A stretch of 64,000 nt of DNA from Ruegeria pomeroyi (GTDB lineage Bacteria > Pseudomonadota > Alphaproteobacteria > Rhodobacterales > Rhodobacteraceae), in assembly GCF_021405525.1 (NCBI RefSeq), contig NZ_JAGQAG010000001.1:1426001-1490000 (forward strand), given 5' to 3'. Below are positions 11,622 through 22,423 of this stretch, in pieces. A model generated the notes under the pieces. It was not told where the DNA came from. It saw nothing but the letters and a program-made list of their open reading frames with translations, and did not search any database. The position numbers were made by a program, and so were the translations under genes. Every line of letters begins with the position of its first letter. Within the stretch, counting starts at the first letter, position 1.

Positions 11622-11996
11622 ATGAGCAAACCCACTGCCTCTCGTTTCCCCCAACGGGCCGCGCTGGCCCTTTTGATCGGTGCGGTCGCCGTGACGGCGG
11701 CCTGCAACAGCACCAAGCGCGAGAACCGGCTGCTGTTCGGCGGGCATTACTTTCCGGTCAAGGCCAAGCCGGTCGACAAGAAGGCGACGCTGTCGGTGTT
11801 CACGGTGACGGTGGACAAGGTCAGCCAGTCCTTTGACGACGCGCGCGAGGCGGGGCGGCACGGTGGTGTCTCGTACTGTATCGCCAATTACGGCAACTCC
11901 AGGATCGACTGGCAGGTCGGCCCCGACAGCGACCCCGCGCAACTGCGGATCGAGGGCGACAAGATGACCTTTCAAGGCACCTGTCAGCGGCCATGA
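11622..11996 (+). CDS. Small lipoprotein between nuoF and nuoG
   Basis: 124 aa with a signal peptide (ALALLIGAVAVTAAC) and lipobox Cys near residue 27, so probably a periplasm-facing lipoprotein. The mature part has a conserved-looking region with two cysteines (GVSYCIANYGNSRIDW and MTFQGTC). ATG 11622 lies 5 bases after the nuoF stop; GTG 11613, which overlaps the stop, is an alternative that adds three residues. No known domain is recognised. Confidence 0.78.
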   Translation: MSKPTASRFPQRAALALLIGAVAVTAACNSTKRENRLLFGGHYFPVKAKPVDKKATLSVFTVTVDKVSQSFDDAREAGRHGGVSYCIANYGNSRIDWQVGPDSDPAQLRIEGDKMTFQGTCQRP

Positions 11997-12060
11997 GCGG
12001 ACGGTCGGCATATCCCTGCCGGTCGGGCGCGCTGTTATTGCATAACAGGCCCGGCATGCT

Positions 12061-12083
12061 TCGGTCTGGATCTTCCAGACCGA
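12061..12083. repeat. Perfect hairpin next to the ribosome site of the DUF5333-like gene
   Basis: A 10-bp perfect stem (12061-12070 with 12074-12083) has a TCT loop. It is immediately followed by GAAAGGACA and the ATG at 12095, so it ends almost on the ribosome site. Inside an operon of this length it could tune translation or protect mRNA ends. There is no T-run, so it is not a terminator. Confidence 0.7.
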
Positions 12084-12094
12084 AAGGACATGTC

Positions 12095-12499
12095 ATGATC
12101 AAATCCATCCTGACCGCCGCCGCCAGCCTGGCCATCGTGGCCTCGACCGCTGCGGCCAAACCGCCGCTGCGCGAGGTGCCCGAGATCGCCGACGGCATCT
12201 TTACCATCGTGGTGGCCAACGAGATCCGCAAGAGTTGCGACGATATCGACGGGCGCCTGTTCAAGGGGATCGGCGAGATCCGCCGCCTGCGCGCCCGTGC
12301 CAACGAGTTGGGCTATTCCGACAGCGAGATCCGCGCCGTGCTGGACAGCGACGTCGAAAAGGAACGGTTCCGCGACCGTGGCCGCAAGTACATGGCCGAA
12401 CTGGGCCTCAACTATGACAAGCCGGGCGACCTGTGCCGACTGGGCCGGCTGGAAATTTCGAACAACAGCGCAATCGGCGCGCTACTGAGGGCGAATTAG
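12095..12499 (+). CDS. DUF5333-like secreted protein
   Basis: 134 aa with a Sec signal peptide (about residues 1-22, ending TAAA before KPPLREVPEI). The body contains NEIRKSCDDIDGRLFKGI and ARANELGYSDSEIRAVLDS, which I recall as typical of DUF5333 proteins of Rhodobacterales. Two cysteines (about residues 53 and 120) may pair in the periplasm. ATG 12095 is chosen because GAAAGGACA precedes it and the signal peptide starts there; the frame stays open further upstream but without a ribosome site. The function is unknown. Three bases separate it from nuoG. Confidence 0.8.
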   Translation: MIKSILTAAASLAIVASTAAAKPPLREVPEIADGIFTIVVANEIRKSCDDIDGRLFKGIGEIRRLRARANELGYSDSEIRAVLDSDVEKERFRDRGRKYMAELGLNYDKPGDLCRLGRLEISNNSAIGALLRAN

Positions 12500-12502
12500 A
12501 TC

Positions 12503-14527
12503 ATGTCTGACCTCCGCAAGATCAACATCGACGGGCACGAGATCGAAGTCGAGGGCGCAATGACCCTGATCCAGGCCTGCGAAGTGGCCGGGATCGAGGT
12601 GCCGCGCTTCTGCTATCACGAGCGTCTGTCGATCGCGGGCAATTGCCGGATGTGCCTGGTCGAGGTCGTGGGCGGTCCGCCGAAACCGGCGGCCTCCTGC
12701 GCGATGCAGGTGCGCGACCTGCGCCCGGGGCCGGAAGGCCAGCCGCCGGTGGTCAAGACCAACTCGCCCATGGTCAAGAAGGCCCGCGAAGGCGTGATGG
12801 AGTTCCTGCTGATCAACCACCCGCTGGATTGCCCGATCTGCGATCAGGGCGGCGAGTGCGATCTGCAAGACCAGGCAATGGCTTATGGCGTCGACTTCAG
12901 CCGTTTCCGCGAGGCCAAGCGCGCGGTGGACGATCTGAACCTGGGCCCGCTGGTCGGTACCGCGATGACCCGATGCATTTCCTGCACCCGCTGCGTGCGC
13001 TTCACCACCGAGGTGGCGGGCATCACCCAGATGGGCCAGACCGGCCGGGGCGAGGATGCCGAGATCACCAGCTACCTGAACCAGACGCTGGATTCGAACC
13101 TTCAGGGCAATATCATCGACCTGTGCCCGGTGGGTGCGTTGACCTCGAAACCCTATGCGTTCACCGCCCGTCCCTGGGAACTGACCAAGACCGAGAGCAT
13201 CGACGTGATGGATGCGCTGGGGTCGAACATCCGCGTCGATACCAAGGGGCGCGAGGTCATGCGTATCCTGCCGCGCAACCATGACGGCGTGAACGAAGAG
13301 TGGATCAGCGACAAGACCCGCTTTGTCTGGGACGGGCTGCGCCGCCAGCGGCTTGACCGCCCCTATGTGCGCGTCGATGGCAAGCTGAAGCCCGCGACCT
13401 GGCCCGAGGCGCTGAGTGCCGCCGCCACCGCGATGAAGGGCAAGAAACTCGCCGGCCTGATCGGCGATCTGGTCCCGGTCGAGGCCGCGTTTGCCCTGAA
13501 ACAGCTGGTCGAAGGGCAGGGCGGCAAGGTGGAATGCCGGGTCGACAATGCCCGCCTGCCGATCGGTAATCGGGGCGCCTATGTCGGCACCGCCGCCATC
13601 GAGGATATCGACGACGCGGATATGATCCTGCTGATCGGCACCAACCCGCGCGACGAGGCGCCGGTGCTGAATGCGCGTATCCGCAAGGCCTGGACCCGGG
13701 GCGCCGAAGTGGCGCTGATCGGGCCCGCCGCCGATCTGACCTATGACTATTTCCATGCGGGCACCGACCGTAAGGCGCTGGCCGACATGATCGCCGAGGG
13801 CGTTTCGGACGAGACCCGCGAGAACAAGAAGACGCTGGTGATCGTCGGGCAGGGCGCCCTGCGCGAGGCCGATGGTCTGGCGGTTCTGGCCGCGGCGCAG
13901 AAGATGGCCGAAATCTCGGGCTCGGGCCTGCTGGTGCTGCACAGCGCGGCGGGCCGCGTGGGGGCCATGGATATCGGGGCTGCGACCGAGGGCGGCATCG
14001 AGGCCGCCATCGACGGGGCCGAGGTGATCTATAACCTGGGTGCCGACGAGGTCGAAATCGACGCCGGAGCCTTTGTCATCTATCAGGGCAGCCATGGTGA
14101 CCGGGGCGCGCATCGTGCCGACGTGATCTTGCCGGGTGCCGCCTATACCGAGGAAAACGGCCTGTTCGTCAACACCGAAGGCCGCCCGCAACTGGCGATG
14201 CGCGCGGGCTTTGCTCCGGGCGAGGCCAAGGAAAACTGGGCCATCCTGCGGGCGCTGAGCGCCGAGCTGGACGCCACGCTGCCCTACGATTCTCTGGCGC
14301 AGCTGCGTCAGGCACTGGTGGCAGAGGTGCCGCATCTGGCGCAGATCGACCAGGTGCCGGAAAACACGGTCGAGGCGCTGGAACAGGGGCCGCTGGGTGC
14401 GGCCAGCTTCCGCAACGCGGTGGACGATTTCTATCTCTCGAACCCGATTGCCCGGGCCAGCGCCCTGATGGCGGAACTGTCGGCCGCCGCCAAGGCGCGC
14501 CGGGCGGAGAAGATCGCCGCAGAATGA
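12503..14527 (+). CDS. nuoG: NADH-quinone oxidoreductase subunit G
   Basis: 674 aa, the 75-kDa subunit that carries the N1b, N4 and N5 iron-sulfur centres. Visible ligand blocks are [19 protein letters not shown] (2Fe-2S), [19 protein letters not shown] (with the His/Cys ligands) and [16 protein letters not shown] (4Fe-4S), all in the first 170 residues. The rest is the molybdopterin-oxidoreductase-like domain without cofactor residues. The length is that of alphaproteobacterial and mitochondrial forms, shorter than E. coli NuoG. It overlaps the next gene by ATGA. Confidence 0.96.
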   Translation: MSDLRKINIDGHEIEVEGAMTLIQACEVAGIEVPRFCYHERLSIAGNCRMCLVEVVGGPPKPAASCAMQVRDLRPGPEGQPPVVKTNSPMVKKAREGVMEFLLINHPLDCPICDQGGECDLQDQAMAYGVDFSRFREAKRAVDDLNLGPLVGTAMTRCISCTRCVRFTTEVAGITQMGQTGRGEDAEITSYLNQTLDSNLQGNIIDLCPVGALTSKPYAFTARPWELTKTESIDVMDALGSNIRVDTKGREVMRILPRNHDGVNEEWISDKTRFVWDGLRRQRLDRPYVRVDGKLKPATWPEALSAAATAMKGKKLAGLIGDLVPVEAAFALKQLVEGQGGKVECRVDNARLPIGNRGAYVGTAAIEDIDDADMILLIGTNPRDEAPVLNARIRKAWTRGAEVALIGPAADLTYDYFHAGTDRKALADMIAEGVSDETRENKKTLVIVGQGALREADGLAVLAAAQKMAEISGSGLLVLHSAAGRVGAMDIGAATEGGIEAAIDGAEVIYNLGADEVEIDAGAFVIYQGSHGDRGAHRADVILPGAAYTEENGLFVNTEGRPQLAMRAGFAPGEAKENWAILRALSAELDATLPYDSLAQLRQALVAEVPHLAQIDQVPENTVEALEQGPLGAASFRNAVDDFYLSNPIARASALMAELSAAAKARRAEKIAAE

Positions 14528-14910
14528 CCCGCCTCGCGCTCATATCGCCCCTGGCCCTGATGGCCTGCGCCGACCCGGCGCAGGATCAGGTGTCGCGTTT
14601 CGCGCCCCAATACATGGGCGTCGAAACCGCGCTGCTGGAAGGTGATCTGGTGCAATTCGGGGTTCGGATGAGCGGCGCGCGCAGCGCCGCCGATCTGGAC
14701 GACTATGCCGAATGCGCGGCGGCCCAATATGCCCTGATCCGGGGCTACGGCTTTGCGCGTCATTTGCGCACGAATGTGAATGAAAAGGGTGGCGTGTGGG
14801 CGGCGGATGCTGTTTACACCATCTCGCCATCCCTGCCGCGCGGGGCAAAGACCATCGACGCCGAAGTCGTGGTCGCGCACTGCGCCGAAAACGGAATACC
14901 CACGGTGTGA
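14524..14910 (+). CDS. Small lipoprotein-like protein between nuoG and nuoH
   Basis: 128 aa. It has a short signal peptide ([15 protein letters not shown]) with a lipobox-like LMAC, Cys at residue 15. The mature part contains [20 protein letters not shown] and a [20 protein letters not shown] stretch, with a third cysteine near the end (VAHCAENG). The ATG overlaps the nuoG stop (ATGA), so it is translationally coupled. No enzyme motif is recognised. It may be an envelope partner of complex I or an unrelated passenger. Confidence 0.78.
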   Translation: MTRLALISPLALMACADPAQDQVSRFAPQYMGVETALLEGDLVQFGVRMSGARSAADLDDYAECAAAQYALIRGYGFARHLRTNVNEKGGVWAADAVYTISPSLPRGAKTIDAEVVVAHCAENGIPTV

Positions 14911-14916
14911 GGACCT

Positions 14917-15954
14917 ATGGCTGAATTCTTTGACACCCCAGGCGGCATAGCCCTGATCATCCTGGCACAAGTGCTTGCGGTCGTTGCCTTTGTGATGATC
15001 TCGCTTCTCTTCCTCGTCTATGGCGACCGCAAGATCTGGGCCGCGGTCCAGATGCGCCGGGGCCCCAACGTGGTGGGCGTCTATGGCCTGCTGCAATCGG
15101 TGGCCGACGCGCTGAAATACGTGGTCAAGGAAGTGGTCATTCCCGCCGGCGCCGACCGGATGGTGTTCATCCTCGCGCCGATGACCTCCTTCGTGCTGGC
15201 GATGATCGCCTGGGCGGTGATTCCGTTCAACGACGGCTGGGTGCTGAGCGATATCAACGTCGCCATCCTCTATGTCTTTGCCGTCTCCTCGCTTGAGGTT
15301 TACGGCGTGATCATGGGCGGCTGGGCCTCGAACTCGAAATATCCGTTCCTGGGCTCGCTCCGATCTGCCGCTCAGATGATCTCTTACGAGGTCTCGATCG
15401 GTCTAATCATCATCGGGGTGATCCTGTCGACCGGCTCGATGAACTTTGGCGATATCGTGCGGGCGCAGGATACCGGCTGGGGCTTTTTCGGCTGGTACTG
15501 GCTGCCGCATTTTCCGATGGTCTTCCTGTTCTTCATCTCGGCGCTGGCCGAGACCAACCGCCCGCCCTTTGACCTGCCCGAGGCGGAATCGGAACTGGTG
15601 GCCGGCTATCAGGTGGAATATTCCGCCACGCCCTTCCTGCTGTTCATGGCCGGGGAATATATCGCCATCTTCCTGATGTGCGCGCTGACCTCGCTTTTGT
15701 TCTTCGGTGGCTGGCTGTCGCCCATTCCCGGCCTGCCCGACGGGGTGCTGTGGATGGTCGCCAAAATGGCGTTCTTCTTCTTCCTCTTTGCAATGGTCAA
15801 GGCGATCACGCCCCGCTACCGGTATGACCAGCTGATGCGGCTGGGCTGGAAAGTCTTCCTGCCGTTCAGCCTGGTCTGGGTGGTGTTCGTGGCCTTTGCG
15901 GCGAAATTCGACTGGTTCTGGGGCCTCTTCGCCCGCTGGACCGTGGGGGGCTGA
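14917..15954 (+). CDS. nuoH: NADH-quinone oxidoreductase subunit H
   Basis: 345 aa integral membrane subunit with about eight helices, which links the quinone site to the proton pumps. Family blocks are [20 protein letters not shown] (about residues 46-66), the acidic loop [20 protein letters not shown] (about 210-230) and the C-terminal [18 protein letters not shown]. The start ATG follows a GAGGA-type ribosome site just after the lipoprotein gene. Confidence 0.97.
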   Translation: MAEFFDTPGGIALIILAQVLAVVAFVMISLLFLVYGDRKIWAAVQMRRGPNVVGVYGLLQSVADALKYVVKEVVIPAGADRMVFILAPMTSFVLAMIAWAVIPFNDGWVLSDINVAILYVFAVSSLEVYGVIMGGWASNSKYPFLGSLRSAAQMISYEVSIGLIIIGVILSTGSMNFGDIVRAQDTGWGFFGWYWLPHFPMVFLFFISALAETNRPPFDLPEAESELVAGYQVEYSATPFLLFMAGEYIAIFLMCALTSLLFFGGWLSPIPGLPDGVLWMVAKMAFFFFLFAMVKAITPRYRYDQLMRLGWKVFLPFSLVWVVFVAFAAKFDWFWGLFARWTVGG

Positions 15955-15956
15955 TC

Positions 15957-16451
15957 ATGGCGAATATCGACTATACCCGCGCCGCCAAATACTTCCTGCT
16001 TCAGGATTTCTGGGGCGGCATGAAGCTGGGGCTGAAGTATTTCTTCGCCCCCAAGGCGACCGTGAACTATCCGCATGAAAAGGGGCCGCTGTCGCCCCGG
16101 TTCCGCGGTGAACACGCGCTGCGTCGTTACCCCAATGGCGAGGAACGCTGTATCGCCTGCAAGCTTTGCGAGGCGATCTGCCCGGCGCAGGCCATCACCA
16201 TCGACGCCGAACCGCGCGAGGACGGCAGCCGCCGCACCACGCGTTATGACATCGACATGACGAAATGCATCTATTGCGGTTTCTGCCAGGAGGCCTGCCC
16301 GGTCGATGCCATTGTCGAAGGCCCGAATTTCGAGTTTGCCACCGAGACCCGCGAAGAGCTGTTCTATGACAAGGAGAAACTCCTGTCGAACGGCGACCGC
16401 TGGGAGGCCGAGATCGCCCGCAACCTGGAACTGGACGCGCCTTACCGATGA
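15957..16451 (+). CDS. nuoI: NADH-quinone oxidoreductase subunit I
   Basis: 164 aa, the 23-kDa subunit with two [4Fe-4S] centres (N6a/N6b) between NuoG and NuoB. Both ferredoxin-type motifs are complete: [16 protein letters not shown] (about residue 62) and [16 protein letters not shown] (about residue 102). It starts 2 bases after the nuoH stop and overlaps the next gene by ATGA. Confidence 0.97.
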   Translation: MANIDYTRAAKYFLLQDFWGGMKLGLKYFFAPKATVNYPHEKGPLSPRFRGEHALRRYPNGEERCIACKLCEAICPAQAITIDAEPREDGSRRTTRYDIDMTKCIYCGFCQEACPVDAIVEGPNFEFATETREELFYDKEKLLSNGDRWEAEIARNLELDAPYR

Positions 16452-17317
16452 AACCCGTCCTGCCGGATACCCTTTCCATTGCCCCTGGCAAGACGACCCC
16501 GCCGCTGGGGACGCTCTGGCTTGGCCCGCGCCTGCCGCGGATGGAGACCATGTGCATGCTGAACATGGTCCGGGCCGGTTGGGATGTGACCCTGTTCGGG
16601 TATCAGAGACCGGAAAACCTGCCTTCGGACATCCCATTCCGGGATGCTCGTGAGGTGATGGAGCGGGACCTCTCGGACCGCGCCGTCGAAGGCGCGCGCG
16701 CCCTGCCGGGTGCCATGGCGGCAGATATCTTCCGTCTGCACATGATCCGGCAGGAAAACATGGCCTGGGTCGACAGCGATTTCCTGCCCGTTTCGGACCG
16801 GTTCCCGGACATCCGACGCTCGTTCTTTGCGGTCAACGACAATCTGCCCGCCAACACGACAATGTATTTCGCCCCCGACGATCCGGTCTTGCTCGACTAT
16901 ATCGCCGCTGTCGAAGACGAATTCCCCGAGCCGCAGCCGTTCTATGGCGCACAGGTCAATGCCCGTATCCGCGAGTTGCGCCGCACTGACACGCCGATGC
17001 ATCGCGGCCAGATGCATGCGCGCCGCTATAGCGGCCCCTTCGTGCTGCGGCATCTGTTGCAGATCCATAACCGGACCGGCGAGGCGCTGGCCGAGGATGT
17101 GATCTTTCCGATCCAGTATTCGAACAAGAGCCAGTTCTGGGACCCCTACGAGGTAGCCACGCGTGCCTTCAGCGAGCGCACCTGGGCGGTGCATCTCTGG
17201 GGCAGCAGAATTCGCGGTCAGATGGAAGAGCGCGAGGCCGATCCGGGATCGTTCCTGGGGTATTTTCTGGCCGAGGTCGGGATGGGCAAACCACAAGCCA
17301 AAAGAGGTGTTGCATGA
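16448..17317 (+). CDS. Glycosyltransferase-like (GT32/galactosyltransferase fold) protein in the nuo operon
   Basis: 289 aa. The pattern resembles small sugar transferases of the GT32/alpha-1,4-galactosyltransferase group: an early [10 protein letters not shown] strand, [10 protein letters not shown] (about residue 95), then a DXD-type metal/sugar-nucleotide motif [10 protein letters not shown] (about residue 108), and a late [10 protein letters not shown] segment like the conserved C-terminal His motif. The family call is from pattern memory. It is coupled to nuoI and to the next gene by 4-base overlaps, so it is co-transcribed with complex I, though no sugar-transfer step is known there. 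It may be a passenger. Confidence 0.62.
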   Translation: MKPVLPDTLSIAPGKTTPPLGTLWLGPRLPRMETMCMLNMVRAGWDVTLFGYQRPENLPSDIPFRDAREVMERDLSDRAVEGARALPGAMAADIFRLHMIRQENMAWVDSDFLPVSDRFPDIRRSFFAVNDNLPANTTMYFAPDDPVLLDYIAAVEDEFPEPQPFYGAQVNARIRELRRTDTPMHRGQMHARRYSGPFVLRHLLQIHNRTGEALAEDVIFPIQYSNKSQFWDPYEVATRAFSERTWAVHLWGSRIRGQMEEREADPGSFLGYFLAEVGMGKPQAKRGVA

Positions 17318-17733
17318 CCGACATGTCGAAACTGTTCGAACAGTTGATTGAGCAGAGCCAGGCCATGGCCAAAGCGGTCAACCCGGGCTTCGAGAATTTC
17401 TCTCCCTCCGAGGCCTTCAAGGGGTTCGAGGCGATGTGGCCCACCATGCCCAAAGAGGTGATGGAGCTGATGTTCGGCAATACCGTCAACAAGGACGGGC
17501 TGGATGCCAGGACCCGGCTGCTGCTGACGCTGGCGGGGTTGACCTGCCAGGGCGCCCAGGCCGATACGGCCGTGCGCCAGACTGTGCGCCACGCGCTGGA
17601 AGCGGGGGCGAGAAAACAAGAGATCGTGGAAACGATCGGACAGATGTCGGTCTTTGCCGGCATTCCCGCCATGACTCGCGCGCTGAACCTGGCGCAAGAG
17701 GTCATGGGCGATAATGGGGACGATGATCAATGA
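17314..17733 (+). CDS. Carboxymuconolactone decarboxylase/AhpD-like protein
   Basis: 139 aa. The alpha-helical CMD-like core is seen in [20 protein letters not shown] and the following [20 protein letters not shown]. The family includes gamma-carboxymuconolactone decarboxylases and AhpD-like peroxidase partners. Only one cysteine is present (LTCQG), so the AhpD CxxC disulfide is missing and a peroxidase function is unlikely. It is coupled on both sides by 4-base overlaps, between the glycosyltransferase-like gene and nuoJ. The role is unknown. Confidence 0.75.
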   Translation: MTDMSKLFEQLIEQSQAMAKAVNPGFENFSPSEAFKGFEAMWPTMPKEVMELMFGNTVNKDGLDARTRLLLTLAGLTCQGAQADTAVRQTVRHALEAGARKQEIVETIGQMSVFAGIPAMTRALNLAQEVMGDNGDDDQ

Positions 17734-18332
17734 GCGTGTTTGCGTTTTACCTCTTTGCCATCAGCGCCATCACTGGCGGGCTGTTCACGGTGATCAGCCG
17801 CCAGCCGGTGCATTCGGTGCTGTGGCTGATCCTGGCCTTCATCTCTTCGGCGGGCCTCTTTGTGCTGCTGGGGGCCGAGTTCGTGGCCATGCTGCTGGTC
17901 ATCGTCTATGTGGGCGCGGTCGCGGTTCTGTTCCTCTTCGTCGTGATGATGCTGGACGTGGATTTTGCCGAGCTGAAGGCCGAAATGGCGCGCTATATGC
18001 CGCTGGCCTTGCTGATCGGGCTGGTGATCCTGATGCAGTTCGTCATGGCCTATGGCGCCTGGGAAACCGCCGAGGGTGCCGCCGGGCATCTGGCCCAGCC
18101 GGTGCCGGCGGATCGCCACAATACCGAGGCGCTTGGCCTCATCATCTATGACCAGTATTTCCTTCTGTTCCAGCTTGCCGGTCTGATCCTGCTGGTGGCG
18201 ATGATCGGTGCGATCGTGCTGACCTTGCGCCACCGCCAGGACGTCAAGCGTCAGGACGTCATCGCTCAGATGATGCGCGACCCTGCCAAGGCAATGGAAC
18301 TCAAGGACGTGAAACCGGGGCAGGGGCTGTGA
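17730..18332 (+). CDS. nuoJ: NADH-quinone oxidoreductase subunit J
   Basis: 200 aa membrane subunit with five predicted helices. The typical conserved third helix ([21 protein letters not shown], about residues 51-71) carries the pi-bulge/Tyr region involved in coupling. A C-terminal extension of charged residues ([11 protein letters not shown]) follows the last helix. It overlaps the preceding gene by ATGA. The stop is followed directly by a double-hairpin element and then nuoK. Confidence 0.95.
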   Translation: MSVFAFYLFAISAITGGLFTVISRQPVHSVLWLILAFISSAGLFVLLGAEFVAMLLVIVYVGAVAVLFLFVVMMLDVDFAELKAEMARYMPLALLIGLVILMQFVMAYGAWETAEGAAGHLAQPVPADRHNTEALGLIIYDQYFLLFQLAGLILLVAMIGAIVLTLRHRQDVKRQDVIAQMMRDPAKAMELKDVKPGQGL

Positions 18333-18337
18333 GCGAC

Positions 18338-18384
18338 CCGATTTTTTGCAAAAAAATCGGCCCGAAATCTTTGCAAGATTTCGG
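18338..18384. repeat. Double-hairpin element, copy 2 (between nuoJ and nuoK)
   Basis: Two perfect 10-bp hairpins lie in tandem: 18338-18347 with 18351-18360 (loop GCA), and 18362-18371 with 18375-18384 (loop TGC). The design matches copy 1: CCG at the outer stem ends, TGCA-like loops, and a start just after a stop codon. The stem sequences differ but remain fully paired. It lies inside the nuo operon, so it cannot be a full terminator. Confidence 0.82.
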
Positions 18385-18410
18385 TGCCGCGCGAAGGACA
18401 GGATGGACGA

Positions 18411-18716
18411 ATGATCGGACTTGAACATTATCTAACGGTCGCGGCGACGCTGTTCGTCATCGGCATTTTCGGTCTGTTCCTGAACCGCAAGAACGTGATC
18501 GTGCTGCTGATGAGCATCGAACTGATGCTTCTGGCGGTGAACATCAACCTTGTGGCCTTCTCCTCGTTCCTGGGCGATCTGGTCGGGCAGGTCTTTACGC
18601 TCTTTGTCCTGACCGTCGCTGCCGCCGAGGCCGCCATTGGCCTCGCCATCCTCGTCTGTTTCTTCCGCAACCGCGGCACCATCGACGTCGAAGACGTCAA
18701 CGTGATGAAGGGGTAA
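18411..18716 (+). CDS. nuoK: NADH-quinone oxidoreductase subunit K
   Basis: 101 aa, the standard NuoK length, with three membrane helices and the conserved membrane glutamates ([17 protein letters not shown], about residue 35, and [14 protein letters not shown], about residue 71) that take part in proton translocation. ATG 18411 gives the family N-terminus MIGLEHYL and has AGGACAGGA upstream. An in-frame ATG at 18384 would only add non-conserved residues that overlap the hairpin. Confidence 0.96.
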   Translation: MIGLEHYLTVAATLFVIGIFGLFLNRKNVIVLLMSIELMLLAVNINLVAFSSFLGDLVGQVFTLFVLTVAAAEAAIGLAILVCFFRNRGTIDVEDVNVMKG

Positions 18717-18722
18717 GGGATC

Positions 18723-20867
18723 ATGGAAACAACCATTCTCTTTGCCCCGCTTGTGGGCGCCATCCTGTGCGGGTTCGGCTGGAAGTTCATCGGCGAGAAA
18801 GCCGCCATGTGGACCGCCACGGGCCTCTTGTTCCTGGCCTGCGCGCTCAGCTGGATCGTGTTCCTGGGCTTTGACGGCCATACCCAGCAGATCGAGATCC
18901 TGCGCTGGATCGAGAGCGGCTCGCTCTCGACCTCGTGGTCGATCCGCCTCGACCGGCTGACCGCGATCATGCTGATCGTGGTGACGACCGTCTCGGCGCT
19001 CGTGCATCTCTACAGCTTTGGCTACATGGATCACGACCCGCAGTGGCGCACCGGCGAAAGTTACAAGCCGCGCTTCTTTGCCTATCTGTCCTTCTTCACC
19101 TTCGCCATGCTGATGCTGGTGACGGCGGATAACCTGGTGCAGATGTTCTTTGGCTGGGAGGGCGTGGGCGTCGCCTCGTACCTGTTGATCGGGTTCTATT
19201 ATCGCAAACCCAGCGCCAATGCGGCGGCGATGAAGGCGTTCATCGTCAACCGGGTGGGCGATTTCGGCTTTGCCCTGGGTATCTTTGCCCTGTTCTTCCT
19301 GGTCGACAGCATCAACTTCTCGGACATCTTCGCCGCCGTGCCGACGCTGGCCGAGACGCAGATGACCTTCCTCTGGCGCGAATGGAACGCGGCCGAGGTG
19401 ATCGGCGTGCTGCTCTTCATCGGCGCCATGGGCAAATCGGCGCAGCTGATCCTGCACACCTGGTTGCCCGACGCGATGGAAGGCCCGACGCCCGTGTCGG
19501 CGCTGATCCACGCCGCAACCATGGTGACGGCGGGCGTGTTCCTGGTTTGCCGCATGTCGCCGCTTTATGAATTTGCACCGGGGGCTGCCGGGTTCATCAC
19601 CGTGCTGGGCGCCACCACCGCGTTCTTTGCCGCGACCGTGGGGCTGGTGCAGACCGACATCAAGCGGGTGATCGCCTATTCGACCTGTTCGCAGCTGGGC
19701 TACATGTTCGTGGCCGCCGGCGTGGGCATGTATTCGGCGGCGATGTTCCACCTGTTCACGCACGCGTTCTTCAAGGCGCTTCTGTTCCTTGGCGCCGGTT
19801 CGGTCATCCATGCGATGCATCACGAGCAGGACATGATGAACTATGGCGCGCTGCGCAAGAAGATCCCCTATACGTTCTGGGCGATGATGATCGGCACGCT
19901 GGCCATCACCGGGGTCGGCATCCCGCTGACCACCATCGGCTTTGCCGGGTTCCTGTCCAAGGACGCGATCATCGAAAGCGCCTATGCGGGTGGATCTAGC
20001 TACGGCTTCTGGCTGCTGGTCGTGGCCGCGTTCATGACCTCCTTCTACAGCTGGCGGCTCATTTTCCTGACTTTCTATGGCGAGGCGCGGGGCGACAAGC
20101 ATACCCATGACCACGCCCATGAAAGCCCCAAGGTGATGCTGGTGCCGCTGGGCGTGCTCAGTCTGGGCGCGGTGTTTGCAGGCATGATCTGGTACGGCAA
20201 CTTCTTTGGCCATGCCGATCAGGTGGGCAAGTTCTATGGCATCCCCGTGGCCGAGGCCGCGGCGGCTGGCCAGGACGCGGCCCATGGTGCCTCGGACAGT
20301 GACCACGTCACCACCAGCGAGGCGGCCCATGGCAGCGACGACGCCGGTCACGGCGGAGAAGCGGCCCACGCGATGGCCGAGGGCGAACATCACGCGTCCT
20401 TTGCCGGGGCACCGGGTGAGGGAGCGCTTTACTTCGGTCCCGACAACCACGTGCTGGACGACGCCCACGCGGCCCCGAAATGGGTCAAGGTCTCGCCCTT
20501 CATCGCCATGGTGCTGGGTCTGGCGCTGGCCTACCTGTTCTACATCGTCAATCCCGAGCTGCCCAAGCGGCTGGCGGCCAATCAGCGTCCACTCTACCTG
20601 TTCCTCAAGAACAAGTGGTATTTCGACGAGATCTACGACGCCATCTTCGTCCGCCCGGCGCTGGCCCTGGGCCGGCTGTTGTGGAAACGCGGTGACGGCG
20701 GCACGATCGACGGCTTCCTGAACGGCGTCGCCATGGGCGTGGTGCCCTATTTCACCCGCCTCGCGGGCAAGGCTCAGTCGGGCTACATCTTCACTTACGC
20801 TTTCTGGATGGTTCTGGGCATCGCTGCCCTGGTCACCTGGATGTCGATCGGCGGGGGCGCACACTGA
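18723..20867 (+). CDS. nuoL: NADH-quinone oxidoreductase subunit L, with His-rich insertion
   Basis: 714 aa antiporter-like distal subunit of complex I with the long lateral helix at the C-terminus. Typical blocks are [20 protein letters not shown] (about residue 140), [20 protein letters not shown] (about 245) and [18 protein letters not shown] (about 310). Between about residues 458 and 580 lies a hydrophilic segment rich in His, Asp and Ala ([11 protein letters not shown], and later many His near 520-570) that E. coli NuoL lacks. NuoL with such a loop is known in alphaproteobacteria, but the His content here is notable. It overlaps nuoM by one base. Confidence 0.96.
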   Translation: METTILFAPLVGAILCGFGWKFIGEKAAMWTATGLLFLACALSWIVFLGFDGHTQQIEILRWIESGSLSTSWSIRLDRLTAIMLIVVTTVSALVHLYSFGYMDHDPQWRTGESYKPRFFAYLSFFTFAMLMLVTADNLVQMFFGWEGVGVASYLLIGFYYRKPSANAAAMKAFIVNRVGDFGFALGIFALFFLVDSINFSDIFAAVPTLAETQMTFLWREWNAAEVIGVLLFIGAMGKSAQLILHTWLPDAMEGPTPVSALIHAATMVTAGVFLVCRMSPLYEFAPGAAGFITVLGATTAFFAATVGLVQTDIKRVIAYSTCSQLGYMFVAAGVGMYSAAMFHLFTHAFFKALLFLGAGSVIHAMHHEQDMMNYGALRKKIPYTFWAMMIGTLAITGVGIPLTTIGFAGFLSKDAIIESAYAGGSSYGFWLLVVAAFMTSFYSWRLIFLTFYGEARGDKHTHDHAHESPKVMLVPLGVLSLGAVFAGMIWYGNFFGHADQVGKFYGIPVAEAAAAGQDAAHGASDSDHVTTSEAAHGSDDAGHGGEAAHAMAEGEHHASFAGAPGEGALYFGPDNHVLDDAHAAPKWVKVSPFIAMVLGLALAYLFYIVNPELPKRLAANQRPLYLFLKNKWYFDEIYDAIFVRPALALGRLLWKRGDGGTIDGFLNGVAMGVVPYFTRLAGKAQSGYIFTYAFWMVLGIAALVTWMSIGGGAH

Positions 20868-22408
20868 TGGACAACATCCTTTCCATTGTCACCTTCATCC
20901 CGGCCCTGGCCGCGGCGATCCTGGCCGTGTTCCTGCGGGGCGAGGATGCCGCAGCCCAGCGCAATGCCAAATGGGTGGCGCTGTTTGCGACGACCGTGAC
21001 CTTCCTAGTGTCCATCGGTATCTATGCCGGCTTTGACCCGGCCGACACCGGCTTTCAGATGGTGGAAGAGGCCGAATGGCTGATGGGCCTGAAGTACAAG
21101 ATGGGCGTTGACGGGATCAGCGTGCTCTTCGTGCTGCTGACCACCTTCATCATGCCGCTGACCATCCTGGCCAGCTGGGAGGTGACGACCCGCGTCAAGG
21201 AATACATGATTGCCTTCCTGCTCTTGGAAACGCTCATGCTGGGCGTGTTCATGGCGCTCGACCTGGTGCTGTTCTACCTGTTCTTCGAGGCCGGGCTGAT
21301 CCCGATGTTCCTGATCATCGGTATCTGGGGCGGCAAGGAGCGCATCTATGCGTCCTTCAAATTCTTCCTCTATACCTTCCTCGGCTCGGTGCTGATGCTG
21401 GTGGCGATGGTGTCCATGTATGTGGATGCCGGTACCACCGATATCGCGCTGCTGATGAAGCATCAGTTCTCGTCCGAAAGCTTCAGCGTGCTGGGCGTGC
21501 ACGTGCTGGGCGGGGCGCAAACCCTGATGTTCCTGGCCTTCTTCGCCAGCTTTGCGGTCAAGATGCCGATGTGGCCGGTGCATACCTGGTTGCCGGACGC
21601 GCACGTGCAGGCGCCGACCGCCGGTTCGGTGGTGCTGGCCGCGATCCTGTTGAAGATGGGCGGCTACGGCTTCCTGCGCTTCAGCCTGCCGATGTTCCCC
21701 GTGGGGGCAGAGGTGATGACCGACCTGATCCTGTGGCTCTCGGCCATCGCGGTTGTCTACACCTCGCTGGTGGCGATGGTGCAGGAGGACATGAAGAAGC
21801 TAATCGCCTATTCCTCGGTCGCGCATATGGGCTTTGTCACCATGGGCATCTTTGCCGCCAACCAGCAGGGTGTCGACGGGGCCATCTTCCAGATGCTCAG
21901 CCACGGCTTCATCTCGGCGGCGCTGTTCCTGTGCGTGGGCGTGATCTATGACCGGATGCATACCCGCGACATCGACGCCTATGGCGGTCTGGTGAACCGG
22001 ATGCCGACCTATGCCCGCGTGTTCATGCTGTTCACCATGGCCAATGTCGGCCTGCCGGGCACAAGCGGGTTCATCGGTGAATTCCTGACCCTGATGGGCA
22101 CCTTCCAGAAGAACACCTGGGTTGCGGCGGTTGCCGCCTCGGGCGTGATCTTCTCGGCGGGCTATGCGCTGTGGCTCTATCGCCGGGTGGTGTTCGGGGA
22201 CCTGATCAAGGAAAGCCTGAAGGCGATCACCGACATGACCTCGCGCGAGCGCGCCATCTTTGCGCCGCTGATCGTGATGACCATCCTGCTGGGGGTCTAC
22301 CCCGCGCTGGTCACCGATATCATCGGCCCCTCGACCGCCGCGCTGATTTCGAACTTTGACACGGCCCTGGCCGCGGCTGAAGCCGCGACCCAGGTCGCAT
22401 CGCATTAA
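20867..22408 (+). CDS. nuoM: NADH-quinone oxidoreductase subunit M
   Basis: 513 aa antiporter-like membrane subunit. Conserved charged helices are visible: [20 protein letters not shown] (Glu near residue 144), [20 protein letters not shown] (Lys/His region, about 235) and [20 protein letters not shown] (about 310). Its ATG overlaps the nuoL stop (TGATG). The gene is complete, with no anomalies. Confidence 0.96.
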   Translation: MDNILSIVTFIPALAAAILAVFLRGEDAAAQRNAKWVALFATTVTFLVSIGIYAGFDPADTGFQMVEEAEWLMGLKYKMGVDGISVLFVLLTTFIMPLTILASWEVTTRVKEYMIAFLLLETLMLGVFMALDLVLFYLFFEAGLIPMFLIIGIWGGKERIYASFKFFLYTFLGSVLMLVAMVSMYVDAGTTDIALLMKHQFSSESFSVLGVHVLGGAQTLMFLAFFASFAVKMPMWPVHTWLPDAHVQAPTAGSVVLAAILLKMGGYGFLRFSLPMFPVGAEVMTDLILWLSAIAVVYTSLVAMVQEDMKKLIAYSSVAHMGFVTMGIFAANQQGVDGAIFQMLSHGFISAALFLCVGVIYDRMHTRDIDAYGGLVNRMPTYARVFMLFTMANVGLPGTSGFIGEFLTLMGTFQKNTWVAAVAASGVIFSAGYALWLYRRVVFGDLIKESLKAITDMTSRERAIFAPLIVMTILLGVYPALVTDIIGPSTAALISNFDTALAAAEAATQVASH

Positions 22409-22423
22409 GGGAGCTTTGGGAAC

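Noticed and set aside
18432-20864. Very long antisense frames over nuoL, nuoN and the TMADH-like gene (for example 18432-20864, 21800-24313, 55378-58320)
   Set aside because: They are reverse shadows of conserved genes in GC-rich DNA, with His/Arg/Gln-rich, featureless translations.
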